In this document: in pieces, positions 56,445 through 64,000 of the stretch | Position numbering within the stretch: the stretch's first letter is position 1 | How the letters are laid out: every line of letters starts with the position of its first letter | From: Nocardia anaemiae NBRC 100462 | Lineage (GTDB): Bacteria > Actinomycetota > Actinomycetes > Mycobacteriales > Mycobacteriaceae | Reading direction: 5' to 3' | Assembly: GCF_001612725.1 (NCBI RefSeq) | Contig: NZ_BDAZ01000047.1 | Location: forward strand, 56,104-120,103 | Length of the DNA: 64,000 nucleotides | Made by a program: the position numbers and the translations under genes | The notes under the pieces: model-generated | What the model was told of the DNA's origin: nothing | Database searches by the model: none | What the model saw: only the letters and a program-made list of their open reading frames with translations

Positions 56445-56765
56445 ATGGCGACGCGTCTGCAATCATCGGGAAAGCTGACGTTTTTACGGGTGAACGACGT
56501 CAACGACCGCTTTGGAGACCCTGCACCTTCTGCGGCGCACCCGCACGGAAACCAAATCGACGTAGAGGTCGTATGCATGCTGGACACCGAGCCAGGCCGG
56601 GCATTCGGTTTCAGGCTGCGGACCGACAAGAACCGCTTCACCCATGCAGGGATGCTCGATATCCTGCGGGACGCCTTCAAGAACGACTTTACCGTGACAA
56701 TCGACTTCGATATCGACGCCGACAAAAGCAACGGCGTCATCATGCGTACAACGTTAACAAAGTAA
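56445..56765 (+). CDS. Stand-alone copy of the propeller protein's C-terminal domain
   Basis: The 106-residue protein starts at ATG 56445, 12 bp after the propeller gene, with GAGGAGGAAG upstream. LTFLRVNDVNDRFGDP, MLDTEPGRAFGFRLRTD and MLDILRDAFKNDFTVTIDFD match the C-terminus of the preceding protein block by block, with about an 11-residue insertion in the first loop. Function unknown; possibly a partner that competes with or assembles with the fused domain. Confidence 0.75.
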   Translation: MATRLQSSGKLTFLRVNDVNDRFGDPAPSAAHPHGNQIDVEVVCMLDTEPGRAFGFRLRTDKNRFTHAGMLDILRDAFKNDFTVTIDFDIDADKSNGVIMRTTLTK

Positions 56766-56865
56766 AACTGGCGACCACCGGCCCGACCGCGGGTATTCAC
56801 GTAGCGGTTGGTAAAACCCCTGCGCCGCAGGGGAAGACAGCGGCACCAGACCCTGTTCGAGCAGA

Positions 56866-57169
56866 ATCGTTGCAGCGCTTGAGAAATCATCTCCGGATCG
56901 TTGTCGAGCCGCAGCACCTTCGGTGTGCCGCGGTCGGCAAACGCTCGCTCGAGTTCGGTGACGAGCCGCTCGGCGGTGATCGACCGCTCCACCAAGTGCA
57001 GCAGCGATTCGCGGGTGTGTTCGTCGACCATCGACGCGATCTTCACCGCCCGCCCGTCGATGGTGGAGTCGAACTGGAAGTCTAGCGCCCACACCACTTT
57101 CGGCGCATCCGCGTCGATCGGCGGCACCGACGAAACACCGGCACGCTTGCGCGGATGATGCTCGCGCAC
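56866..57169 (-). pseudogene. IS3 OrfB (DDE transposase) fragment
   Basis: KVVWALDFQFDSTIDGRAVKIASMVDEHTRESLLHLV and PKVLRLDNDPEMISQAL are the first two catalytic-Asp regions of the rve integrase core. The reading then shifts frame near 56860 and loses the third acidic residue; the N-terminal HTH_21 part is missing. Non-functional. Confidence 0.82.
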
Positions 57170-57182
57170 CTGAAGGCCTTCC

Positions 57183-57445
57183 TCACGCCAGAAGCGCGTC
57201 CTTCTCCAGCTCCGCCTCGGCCAGCAACCGCTTCAACCGGGCGTTCTGATCGCGCAACTCCTTGAGCTCCTTCGCGGCATCGGTGTCCATCCCACCGTAC
57301 TGGCGCCGCCAGTTGTACAACGTGGCGCCGAGATCTCCAGCTCGGCGGCGACCTCCTCCACCCGAGCGGCCCTCCGCGGCCAACGCGTCGGCACGGCGCA
57401 GCTTGCGCACGTCTCCTCCGCGGAATGCCGCTTGCGTGCGGCCAT
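57183..57445 (-). pseudogene. IS3 OrfA fragment with frameshifts
   Basis: Pieces of a typical OrfA are spread over two frames: AARKRHSAEE, KLRRADALAAEGRS, VEEVAAELEIS, ATLYNWRRQYGGMDTDAAKELKELRDQNARLKRLLAEAELEKD. At least two frameshifts are needed to join them. Confidence 0.8.
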
Positions 57446-57483
57446 GTCCCTCAGTGTCCCTTCCGACCCTCGTCAGGGCCATC

Positions 57484-57515
57484 AGGAGTCTCAATGAGGA
57501 GGAGTCTCAATGAGG
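57484..57515. repeat. 16-bp perfect tandem duplication at the IS3/IS110 junction
   Basis: AGGAGTCTCAATGAGG occurs at 57484-57499 and again at 57500-57515 with no gap. The first 10 bases are the IS3 terminus. It marks the point where the two elements meet. Confidence 0.8.
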
Positions 57516-58615
57516 ATGTCAAGCCGAAGCGGTCGCCCGGAGTGCCCTCGGAGGCTGGTCGGTGAAGTGCCGTCCGTCACGCAAGAGCGCCCACAGCACA
57601 TCGACCAAGCGCCGAGACAGCGCCAACAGAGCCTGGGTATGAACCTGCCGCTCATTCCTTTTGCGGAATCACGCGGCACCGGAACCAGACCAGCGTAGGA
57701 GGCCAGACGACCCGACGTCGAGAACGTTGTCAGGTCACCGCCGATGGACACCAGAAATTCTGTCCCCAGATGCGGGCCCATGCCCGGCATCGACTCGATG
57801 ATCGACGCGTACGGATGCTGCCGGAATACGGTGGCAATCTGCTTATCGAGGTCCTTTATCTCGCGATCGAGATCGAGAAGCTTGGCTGCCGACCGCTTGA
57901 TCAAAGCCGCAGTTGCGGCCTCAGCGGGAACAGCAAGGTCCTGCGCGCCGGCCGCGGATACCGCAGCCGCAGCGATCTTGTCGATGCTTTTCGCCCACGC
58001 TCCGTTCTCAGCGAGAAACGTTGCAACACCGCCGATTCCGGCAGCTCGAATCTCCGCTGGGGCACACAGTCCCGACACCAGGATCAGCGGCGACCGCGAC
58101 GAATAGTCAAACGCCGCCTCGAGGACCGGGAAGATCGACGCGAGCATCGCCCGCAGCCTGTTCACCCCGGCCACCCAGTCGTCCATCAGATCGGCACGAC
58201 AGGCCGACAGCACAGTCAGCTCGGCGATCAACTCGTCCGGCGCGGTTACCGGTTGCAGGTCCGTCTTCATACGGGCGGTGTCGGCGATCACCCGGGCATC
58301 CTTGGCATCAGTCTTGCCTTCACCACGGAACACCCCGGTCATGGTCGCCACCGTCCGGCCAGGCAGATACACAACCCGTTCACCGGCAGCCAGGAGCGCC
58401 GTGATCAGCAGCGCCGCCAGCGGGCTGATCAGATCGATCGCCCACACCCGCTCAGCGCTGGCGGCCCGGGCCCGATCGATGATCGACTCGATCGCCCGCT
58501 GGTCGTTCTTCACTCTGTTCGACCAGCAAACAGTGCCCAGCTCGTCGACTGCGCACGCATGATGAGCGGCCTTGCCGACGTCGATACCAATCCAAATCCG
58601 AGGGCGCACAGCCAC
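57491..58615 (-). pseudogene. IS110-family transposase, C-terminally damaged
   Basis: The N-terminal DEDD domain is intact (IWIGIDVGKAAHHACAVDELG, EGKTDAKDARVIADTARMKTDL), and the second domain has SMPGMGPHLGTEFLVSIGGDLTTFSTSGRLASYAGLVPVPRDS. After this the frame changes. The proper C-terminus ERQVHTQALLALSRRLVDVLWALLRDG is present but in another frame, and about 50-60 residues that should hold the catalytic Ser are absent. GTG 58615 or 58609 as start. Inactive unless helped in trans. Confidence 0.85.
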
Positions 58616-58971
58616 TCTCGCACTCCATCCACACGAACCTCGCCCGGCGGACAACCCCGCCATCAGGTCCCTAACCAGCGACGAACCGCTTCAGATCTCA
58701 ATCAGTGGCCGGAGCGTCCAGACGGTGGGGCAGCCACTCCTGTCGAGCCACGACGAAGGCAGACTCTAATCAGCTACACCTTACCGACCTGGGCATCCAG
58801 GCACCAAACCCGGACATCACTGATCTTAGGGACTCTAATACCGACCGGTCTCATTCAGCGCGGACACGCAATGGCCTTCGAGGGTGTGTTCGAGGCGTCC
58901 GCTCGCCATGCCTCACCTTCACCTTCCGATTCGACGAGGTCGAACCCGTCCAGTCCCAGCACCGGGGCCGG
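58616..58971. other. 356-bp non-coding flank of the IS110 remnant
   Basis: No gene is evident. In intact IS110 elements the non-coding end upstream of the transposase encodes the bridge RNA, so any remnant of it would be here, from about 58616 to 58800. GACTCTAAT occurs at about 58762 and 58834. I cannot fold the RNA reliably by eye. Confidence 0.35.
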
Positions 58972-59700
58972 TCAGCCGTAGGGGGGCTCGTACCTGTTAT
59001 ACGGATAGCCGCTCGGGCACAGCCACCCCTGCCACGACGACCAGCACCCGCTGTAGTCCCCGTTCGCCACCACCGCATCGCCGTAGGCGCACCCGGGACC
59101 GTTGGTCGGCATATCCGGTCCGATGAACAAGCCGACGACGGTCCCGCCACCGAACTCGGCCAATTGACTGAATCGGATCGGGTGGTTGAAGTGAACGGCT
59201 CGATCGAAATACGACGGAATCGTCCTGGTACCGGTCCAATCCCATGGAATCTCGGCGACGAACTGCTGGTCGATATTGACGAAGATGAATCGAACCCCTG
59301 ACACCGGTGACAGCACGCCGGGCGAGTCCTGCTCTTCCCATGCATAGGTGGTGTAGCTGGGATAGATCATTGCCGCGACATCGTTGCCGAAGGGGTCGGC
59401 GTTGACCTCGAATGCGATGACAGGCTCGGAGCAGTCCCGCATCCCCCACCCCGCACCCGTTCCCCGGATCGATCGACTGACAGCGTTCAACGGCAAGGCG
59501 AGGTCACCGTTGCTCGCAACCCACGCCATCGCGGCGGCCAGCGCCGGCGAGGAATCTCCGCGCGCCTGGATCCGCGCGAGAACATCCGACAGGGTCGTCT
59601 CCGTTTCCGGCTGCGCCACCACGTTTGGCGCCACGGCCGTGAATGCCGCCACCAGCAGAGTCACCACCGCCGAGCGCACGATATGACCTGATATGACCAT
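58972..59700 (-). CDS. Secreted hypothetical protein
   Basis: The 242-residue protein has a signal peptide (HIVRSAVVTLLVAAFTAVAPNVVAQ). The exported part has four Cys, probably two disulfides, and beta-rich segments such as FIFVNIDQQFVAEIPWDWTGTRTIP and GGGTVVGLFIGPDMPTNGPGC, ending in CPSGYPYNRYEPPYG. I do not recognise the family. ATG 59700 is the likely start; a GTG at 59712 adds four residues. Confidence 0.78.
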   Translation of the reverse strand: MVISGHIVRSAVVTLLVAAFTAVAPNVVAQPETETTLSDVLARIQARGDSSPALAAAMAWVASNGDLALPLNAVSRSIRGTGAGWGMRDCSEPVIAFEVNADPFGNDVAAMIYPSYTTYAWEEQDSPGVLSPVSGVRFIFVNIDQQFVAEIPWDWTGTRTIPSYFDRAVHFNHPIRFSQLAEFGGGTVVGLFIGPDMPTNGPGCAYGDAVVANGDYSGCWSSWQGWLCPSGYPYNRYEPPYG

Positions 59701-59761
59701 CTCACCGCCCACTTCGCAGCGAACCAGCTCTCTTTATTGAACACCCGCGGAAAATGCCAGG

Positions 59762-60138
59762 TCAACGATGGTTCGAAATGGTATCGACCTCGCGAGCTCC
59801 CGTCCTGACTACACGCCGCCCGGCTTCCAGAGTCATGGTGAGGGCGGGTTCAGGCGAATGGTGAGGAACGTGAGGATTTCGTCGCGGGCTTCGATGGGGG
59901 TGACCTGGTTCATCGACGAGATGGGCGGTGACGACGCCGTGCGGGGTCTGGACCACCTGGACGAAGAATTGGGGCGGAGTTGGGTTCGCGTGTTCAGGGG
60001 CTGGCACGCGGGCGTTGAAGTGGGGCCCAGGAGATCTCGGTAGGTGGCGAATCTCGCTGCACCGCACCATTTTCCGCCTTAGAAACAAGGCGAAATCGCC
60101 GGTCATCGCGACTCTCCACCATGAATTCGGGGCATGAG
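59762..60138. other. Degenerate stretch after the secreted-protein gene
   Basis: No intact gene is convincing. On the minus strand near 59838-59920 a short frame MNQVTPIEARDEILTFL ends after 26 codons and may be the beginning of a lost gene. CGCCTT/AAGGCG around AGAAAC at 60075-60092 can form a small hairpin. Confidence 0.35.
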
Positions 60139-60182
60139 TAGGGGTTCCGGTAGTAATCACCCTCACCAGTCCGGAACCCCTA
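60139..60182. terminator. 12-bp perfect inverted repeat
   Basis: TAGGGGTTCCGG (60139-60150) and CCGGAACCCCTA (60171-60182) around a 20-base loop. It is a candidate terminator or recombination-related hairpin with no clear gene on either side. Confidence 0.5.
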
Positions 60183-61098
60183 GTCAGCTCGCTCAAGCGC
60201 TCACCCTACGAGAACGACCTCGATACACTCGCCCCTCGTCGCGCCGCTGGTCGCCGCGACTCCGCAGCGGGCCAAAAGGTTCCTCCACACCTATCCTTGT
60301 CGTTCGCGCACGCCTGTACACAGTTCCGCACGACTGCGCCGCCTTGGCCGTACTCGTGGCTGTCCTCATCGGTCTCCCGGGCACGCTCGGAAGTCGACTG
60401 CTTCAAACCGATTCAGCAAACACCGGCGACACCCTGCGAAACTGCTGCGCAGCAACGATATTGACAACTCGACCGAACTGGCGCGCATCTCCAACTTCCT
60501 CGAAGTCGCGACCATCTCTCGGACGTGGCGATGCCTACAATTCTCGCCCAACTCGCGCCGGTGCGCTCCTTCGTCGCACGAGAGTTCGAACAATCACGGC
60601 GCCACTGAAATCGGCTCCGCTCAACCTCGCAACCGATACTCATCGGCTCCATCAACCGTTCGAAGGTGAGATCACCGATCAGCTGGGCTATGACCATGGC
60701 GATCCGAACCAACCGAGTTGGTCTTCCGCAATCCCGAGAGGCCAAACAACGTTTGCGCGAGGAAGTGTGGGCGCGTCTCGATGCCGCGCTGCACGTTCAG
60801 GAAACCGGTCCTTCACAACGGCAACCATCACGCTCACACCTGCAGCACGGTGCCCCCACCACATCGGTGCGGCGCGCAATTCCAAACCGGTGGAAGGGAA
60901 TTCGGCCGAGATGTTCCGGGGGCTTCGGCCGTGACACCGCAGCATCGGCTGGGGCCAGACCACGGTCTGCGCCTGCACGGTGGATCCGGCAGCGACTGGG
61001 TCGGACACGCGGGTGTGTTATTGGCGTTCGGCCGATAAGCTCGACGCGAGGCTGGAGCCGGACTCCGGCAGTGTTGGACCGATGCGGAGTGAAGACTC
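60183..61098. other. About 0.9 kb without a convincing gene
   Basis: Several short frames are open but none shows a family motif, a ribosome binding site or normal codon bias. A frame near 60690 reads SREAKQRLREEVWARLDAAL, which recalls the first helix of actinobacterial 5-formyltetrahydrofolate cyclo-ligases, but no body follows. It probably contains the promoter of the molybdoenzyme gene and decayed DNA. Confidence 0.4.
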
Positions 61099-63294
61099 AT
61101 GAGCGCGACCACGATTGCCCGCCAGTGCACCCTGTGTGAGGCCCATTGCGGAATCCTGGTAACCGTCGAGGACGAACGGGTAACCCGGATCGAAGGCAAC
61201 CCCGACGATGTACTCTCCGCCGGGCATATCTGCCCGAAGGCGACGGCGATGGGCGGGCTGCACCATGATCCGGATCGGTTGCGCACGCCGGTGCGCCGGG
61301 TCGGTGACCGGTTCGAGCCGATCGGGTGGGACGAAGCGTTCGACGAGATCGGGCGGCGGCTGCGGCAGGTGCGCGGCGAGTACGGGGCCAGCGCGATCGG
61401 AATGTATCTGGGAAATCCGGCGGCGCACAGCTCGTCGGTGATCTACGGCGCGCTGCTGCGTGCGGTGTTGATGACGCGGAACTTCTTCTCCGCGTCCTCG
61501 ATCGATCAGTTTCCGCAGGAGTTCGTGGCATGGCGGATGTTCGGGTCGAATGTGCTGATGCCGGTGGCCGATATCGATCGCACGGATCGGCTGGTGATCA
61601 TGGGCGCCAATCCGGCGGTGTCCAACGGCTCGGTGACCACCATGCCGAATGCGAAGCAGCGTATTCGGGACGTGCGCAAGCGCGGCACCGTGGTCGTGAT
61701 CGATCCGCGGCGCACCGAGACGGCGCGGCTGGCCGACGAGCATGTGGCCATCGCACCCGGTGGTGATGTGTATCTGCTGCTGGCCATGTTGCAGGTCCTG
61801 GTCAGCGAAAACCTGTGTGCCGAAAGCTGGATTCGCGCGCAGTGCACCGGCTGGGCACCGTTGCGGGCACTGGTCGCCGAGATGACACCGGAGCTCGCCG
61901 AACCGCTCACCGGTGTCGATGCCGAGACGATTCGGCGGCTGGCGCGTGAACATGCCGCGGCGGATTCGGCTGTGCTGTATGCCCGGATCGGGATATGTCA
62001 GCAGGTGACCGGCACGCTGACGCATTGGCTGGTCAATACCATCAATGCGGTGACGGGGAATCTGGATCGGCCGGGCGGGCAGATGTTCGCGACGCCGCCG
62101 ATCGATGCGCCGCGGCTCGCGAAATACCTGCCGGTGGGGCACGGGGCCTGGACGGACCGTTCCGGCACCTACAAATCATTCCGCTCGGAGCTGCCGGTCG
62201 CGGTGCTGGCCGATGAGATCCTCACCGAGGGCGCCGGGCAGATCCGCGCGATGATCACCTACGCCGGTAATCCGGTGCTGTCGACACCGCAGCGCGGCAA
62301 ACTCGACGCCGCGCTGGATTCGCTGGATTTCTATGTGGCCGTGGATATGTATGTCACCGAGACGACCCGGCACGCGGACATCATCTTGCCGCCGATCTCC
62401 CCGCTGGAGCGCGAGGATGTGAACATTCTGTTCCCGGTGTTCAGTGTGCGGAACAATCTGCGCTACGACGCTCGTGTGTTCGAGCCTCCCGCCGAAGGGC
62501 TCGAGGATTGGCAGATTCTTGCGCGGTTGACCACCGAGGTGGTGCCGTTGCCCGCGCGCCGGTTCACCACTCGGGTGGTCAATGCGCTTCTGCGGCAGCT
62601 CAGTCCGATGCGGTTGACGACGCTCGGGGTGGCCGCGGGCCCGTACGGGGTGCTGCGGCGCGGCCGCAAGGGCTTGTCCGTGGCGAAGGTGCGCGCCGCG
62701 GCCGGGGGCATCGATCTCGGTCCATTGCGGCCGCGATTGTCTGCGGTGATCGCGACCGAGGATCGCAAAGTTCATCTCGCGCCCGACGAATTCGTCACGG
62801 CCGCACGGGAATTGCTCGACGACGCGCGCGGCGGCCATGCGCTGACCGCGCCCACCGACGGCTACGACCTCAAACTCATCGGCCGCCGCCACCTGCGCAG
62901 CAACAACTCCTGGCTGCATAATGTCGCGTCGATGGTGAAGGGCCGTGACCGCTGCACCGCCCTTATGCATCCCGCCGATGCCGCTGAACGCGCCCTCACC
63001 GACGGCACACCGGTCGCGGTCACCTCCCGCACCGGCTCGATCGTGCTCACCCTCGAGGTCAGCGACGATATCCGGCCCGGAACCATCGCCATCCCGCACG
63101 GTTGGGGGCACCGGGAACCCGGCGTCGGCTGGCAGGTGGCGGCCTCCCTGCCGGGCGCGAATGTCAATCTGCTGCATGATCCGTCGCTGACCGACAGGTT
63201 TTCCGGGAACGCGGCGGTCAACAACACATGGGTGAGGGTCGGTCCGGCGCCGACGACCTCGGATATCGATCGCGAGCCAGAGCCGGTGCCGTAG
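61099..63294 (+). CDS. Molybdopterin-dependent oxidoreductase (DMSO-reductase family)
   Basis: The 731-residue enzyme starts with a [4Fe-4S] site (QCTLCEAHCGILV ... HICPKA: CxxCxxxC then a distant Cys). bis-MGD domains follow: IGMYLGNPAAHSSSVIYGALL, RLVIMGANPAVSNGS, VIDPRRTETARLADEHVAIAPG and RHADIILPPISPLEREDV. A C-terminal molydopterin dinucleotide domain has RHLRSNNSWLHN and IPHGWGHREPG. There is no Tat signal, so it is cytoplasmic; the family includes formate-dehydrogenase-like and nitrate-reductase-like enzymes, and the substrate is unknown. Confidence 0.93.
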   Translation: MSATTIARQCTLCEAHCGILVTVEDERVTRIEGNPDDVLSAGHICPKATAMGGLHHDPDRLRTPVRRVGDRFEPIGWDEAFDEIGRRLRQVRGEYGASAIGMYLGNPAAHSSSVIYGALLRAVLMTRNFFSASSIDQFPQEFVAWRMFGSNVLMPVADIDRTDRLVIMGANPAVSNGSVTTMPNAKQRIRDVRKRGTVVVIDPRRTETARLADEHVAIAPGGDVYLLLAMLQVLVSENLCAESWIRAQCTGWAPLRALVAEMTPELAEPLTGVDAETIRRLAREHAAADSAVLYARIGICQQVTGTLTHWLVNTINAVTGNLDRPGGQMFATPPIDAPRLAKYLPVGHGAWTDRSGTYKSFRSELPVAVLADEILTEGAGQIRAMITYAGNPVLSTPQRGKLDAALDSLDFYVAVDMYVTETTRHADIILPPISPLEREDVNILFPVFSVRNNLRYDARVFEPPAEGLEDWQILARLTTEVVPLPARRFTTRVVNALLRQLSPMRLTTLGVAAGPYGVLRRGRKGLSVAKVRAAAGGIDLGPLRPRLSAVIATEDRKVHLAPDEFVTAARELLDDARGGHALTAPTDGYDLKLIGRRHLRSNNSWLHNVASMVKGRDRCTALMHPADAAERALTDGTPVAVTSRTGSIVLTLEVSDDIRPGTIAIPHGWGHREPGVGWQVAASLPGANVNLLHDPSLTDRFSGNAAVNNTWVRVGPAPTTSDIDREPEPVP

Positions 63295-63459
63295 GAGCGC
63301 CAGGATTGCGGACTGCGATGTCTGCGTCATAGGAGTGCACTGCCAGCGGGATGCGCGCCGGGTGCTGCCATTGCTCTCTGTCCCCTCGGCACCGGTGATG
63401 ATCGCCCGGGCAGGCGTTGTGGCGAACTCACACCTCGACGCACGTCCGTCCCGACCGGA

Positions 63460-63846
63460 TCAGGGCGTTTGGACGGTGACGCGGTAGCCGAGGCGGAGTT
63501 CTCTGGCGGGGTGGGCGGCGGCGCTGAGGTGGAGCCAGCGGTGCAGTCCGGCGCGCGGGTCGGGTACGTAGGCGGCTTGGGTGTTGGTGATGCCGAAGGG
63601 GAAGTTTCCCGATGCGGTGGTGGCGGTGGCGCTCATCAGATGCATCTCCGCCCATAGGTGTGGTTCGGGTGCGTCCTCGGGCAGGGGGCGGGTGTTGGGC
63701 AGGAAGAAGCCGAACGGTTCGGCGGGAGCTGCGGAGGAGTGTATGAGCGTGCCGGTGACGAATAGGCGCACCGTTCCGGTATGCACCACGCAGTTGGGTG
63801 TCAGGTGCAGGGGTTGGGCAGGTTGCAGCTCGAGCCGGAAAACCAT
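63460..63846 (-). CDS. Hypothetical beta-rich protein (128 residues)
   Basis: VFRLELQPAQPLHLTPNCVVHTGTVRLFVTGTLI and SGNFPFGITNTQAAYVPDPRAGLHRWLHLSA suggest a small beta-barrel. No motif is recognised. ATG 63846 is preferred; ATG 63870 would add eight residues. Confidence 0.6.
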   Translation of the reverse strand: MVFRLELQPAQPLHLTPNCVVHTGTVRLFVTGTLIHSSAAPAEPFGFFLPNTRPLPEDAPEPHLWAEMHLMSATATTASGNFPFGITNTQAAYVPDPRAGLHRWLHLSAAAHPARELRLGYRVTVQTP

Positions 63847-63904
63847 GCGCCGACTGTACGGTGTCGCCATGTGCGCCAAAAGCACTGGAGCATCACGAAG
63901 TTCG

Positions 63905-64000
63905 GTGGCTCACATACCTTGGCTTACATCGGTCGATATCAGCGCCGACGCGTGGGCCGCTTTTGTCCGATCTGGGCGAATCTATCCCGGAGGAAGGCTT
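63905..64000 (+). CDS. Possible start of a gene cut by the window edge
   Basis: A GTG at 63905 opens a frame that stays open for 32 codons to the last base (HIPWLTSVDISADAWAAFVRSG). There is no upstream ribosome binding site that stands out. Could equally be non-coding. Confidence 0.25.
   Translation, partial: MAHIPWLTSVDISADAWAAFVRSGRIYPGGRL

Larger units (their letters stand above)
56790..57493 (-). mobile_element. IS3-family element, degenerate
   Basis: The outer left end reads TGAGACTCCT on the minus strand at 57493, followed by a short leader and a frameshifted orfA, then orfB fragments. The right end is not identified, and the propeller cassette abuts it. Neither reading frame is intact, so it cannot move unaided. 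Confidence 0.68.

Noticed and set aside
57770..58981. A 403-codon plus-strand frame over the IS110 remnant
   Set aside because: It is a shadow of the transposase frame; the DEDD motifs are on the minus strand.

Overview
The window reads as chromosomal DNA of a GC-rich mycolate-type actinomycete, most likely Nocardia or a close relative. The grounds are strong G/C bias at third codon positions in both coding strands, a furA-katG pair, a LMW-phosphatase arsenate reductase, a ChoD-type GMC oxidase, a DUF4913 gene and a mycobacterial-type group 1h [NiFe]-hydrogenase cluster. No rRNA, tRNA or CRISPR array was seen.

Positions 1-5.4 kb: a truncated secreted S1-type protease, an OmpR/histidine kinase pair followed by a DUF4173 membrane protein, a LOG-like Rossmann protein, and a decayed stretch. 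Positions 5.4-25 kb are accessory metabolism and regulation: an unusual TetR-alpha/beta-hydrolase fusion behind a tandem operator; a CytX-type permease under a TPP riboswitch; DUF72, GCS2, PfpI, flavin-oxidase and XRE/MmyB genes; two paralogous ECF41 sigma factors, one next to its AhpD-like partner with matching ECF41 promoters facing both ways; LLM, VOC and TetR genes; an arsenate reductase; a HugZ-like protein; a PGAP1-like esterase; and a strictosidine-synthase-like lactonase.

Positions 25-31.7 kb: a DUF457 membrane hydrolase, DUF4913, a membrane Ser/Thr kinase with DFN in place of DFG, and furA-katG.

Positions 31.9-47.7 kb form the centrepiece, an uninterrupted plus-strand run of 18 genes that looks like one self-sufficient module for oxidising trace H2: hypA, hypB, hhyS, hhyL, an hhyE-like NifU/Fe-S protein, five conserved or uncharacterised accessory genes, a maturation protease, hypC, hypF, a second hypC, hypD, hypE, a nickel permease and a DUF6390 gene. 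A CRP/GlxR-like box precedes hhyS, and a long hairpin lies beyond the last gene.

Positions 48-52 kb hold a YczE-like membrane protein and a coupled BVMO/ChoD-type oxidase pair. At 52-53.6 kb a GntR/FCD regulator overlaps a Cache-domain gene behind AT-rich direct repeats. Positions 53.7-58.9 kb are a patch of visibly lower GC. It holds oxidoreductase fragments, IS3 and IS110 remnants, and a compact three-gene cassette: a small coupled protein, a BNR/sialidase-like beta-propeller, and a stand-alone copy of the propeller's C-terminal domain. That cassette is the best candidate here for something undescribed. The right end carries a secreted protein, about 0.9 kb without a convincing gene, a molybdopterin oxidoreductase and a small hypothetical gene.
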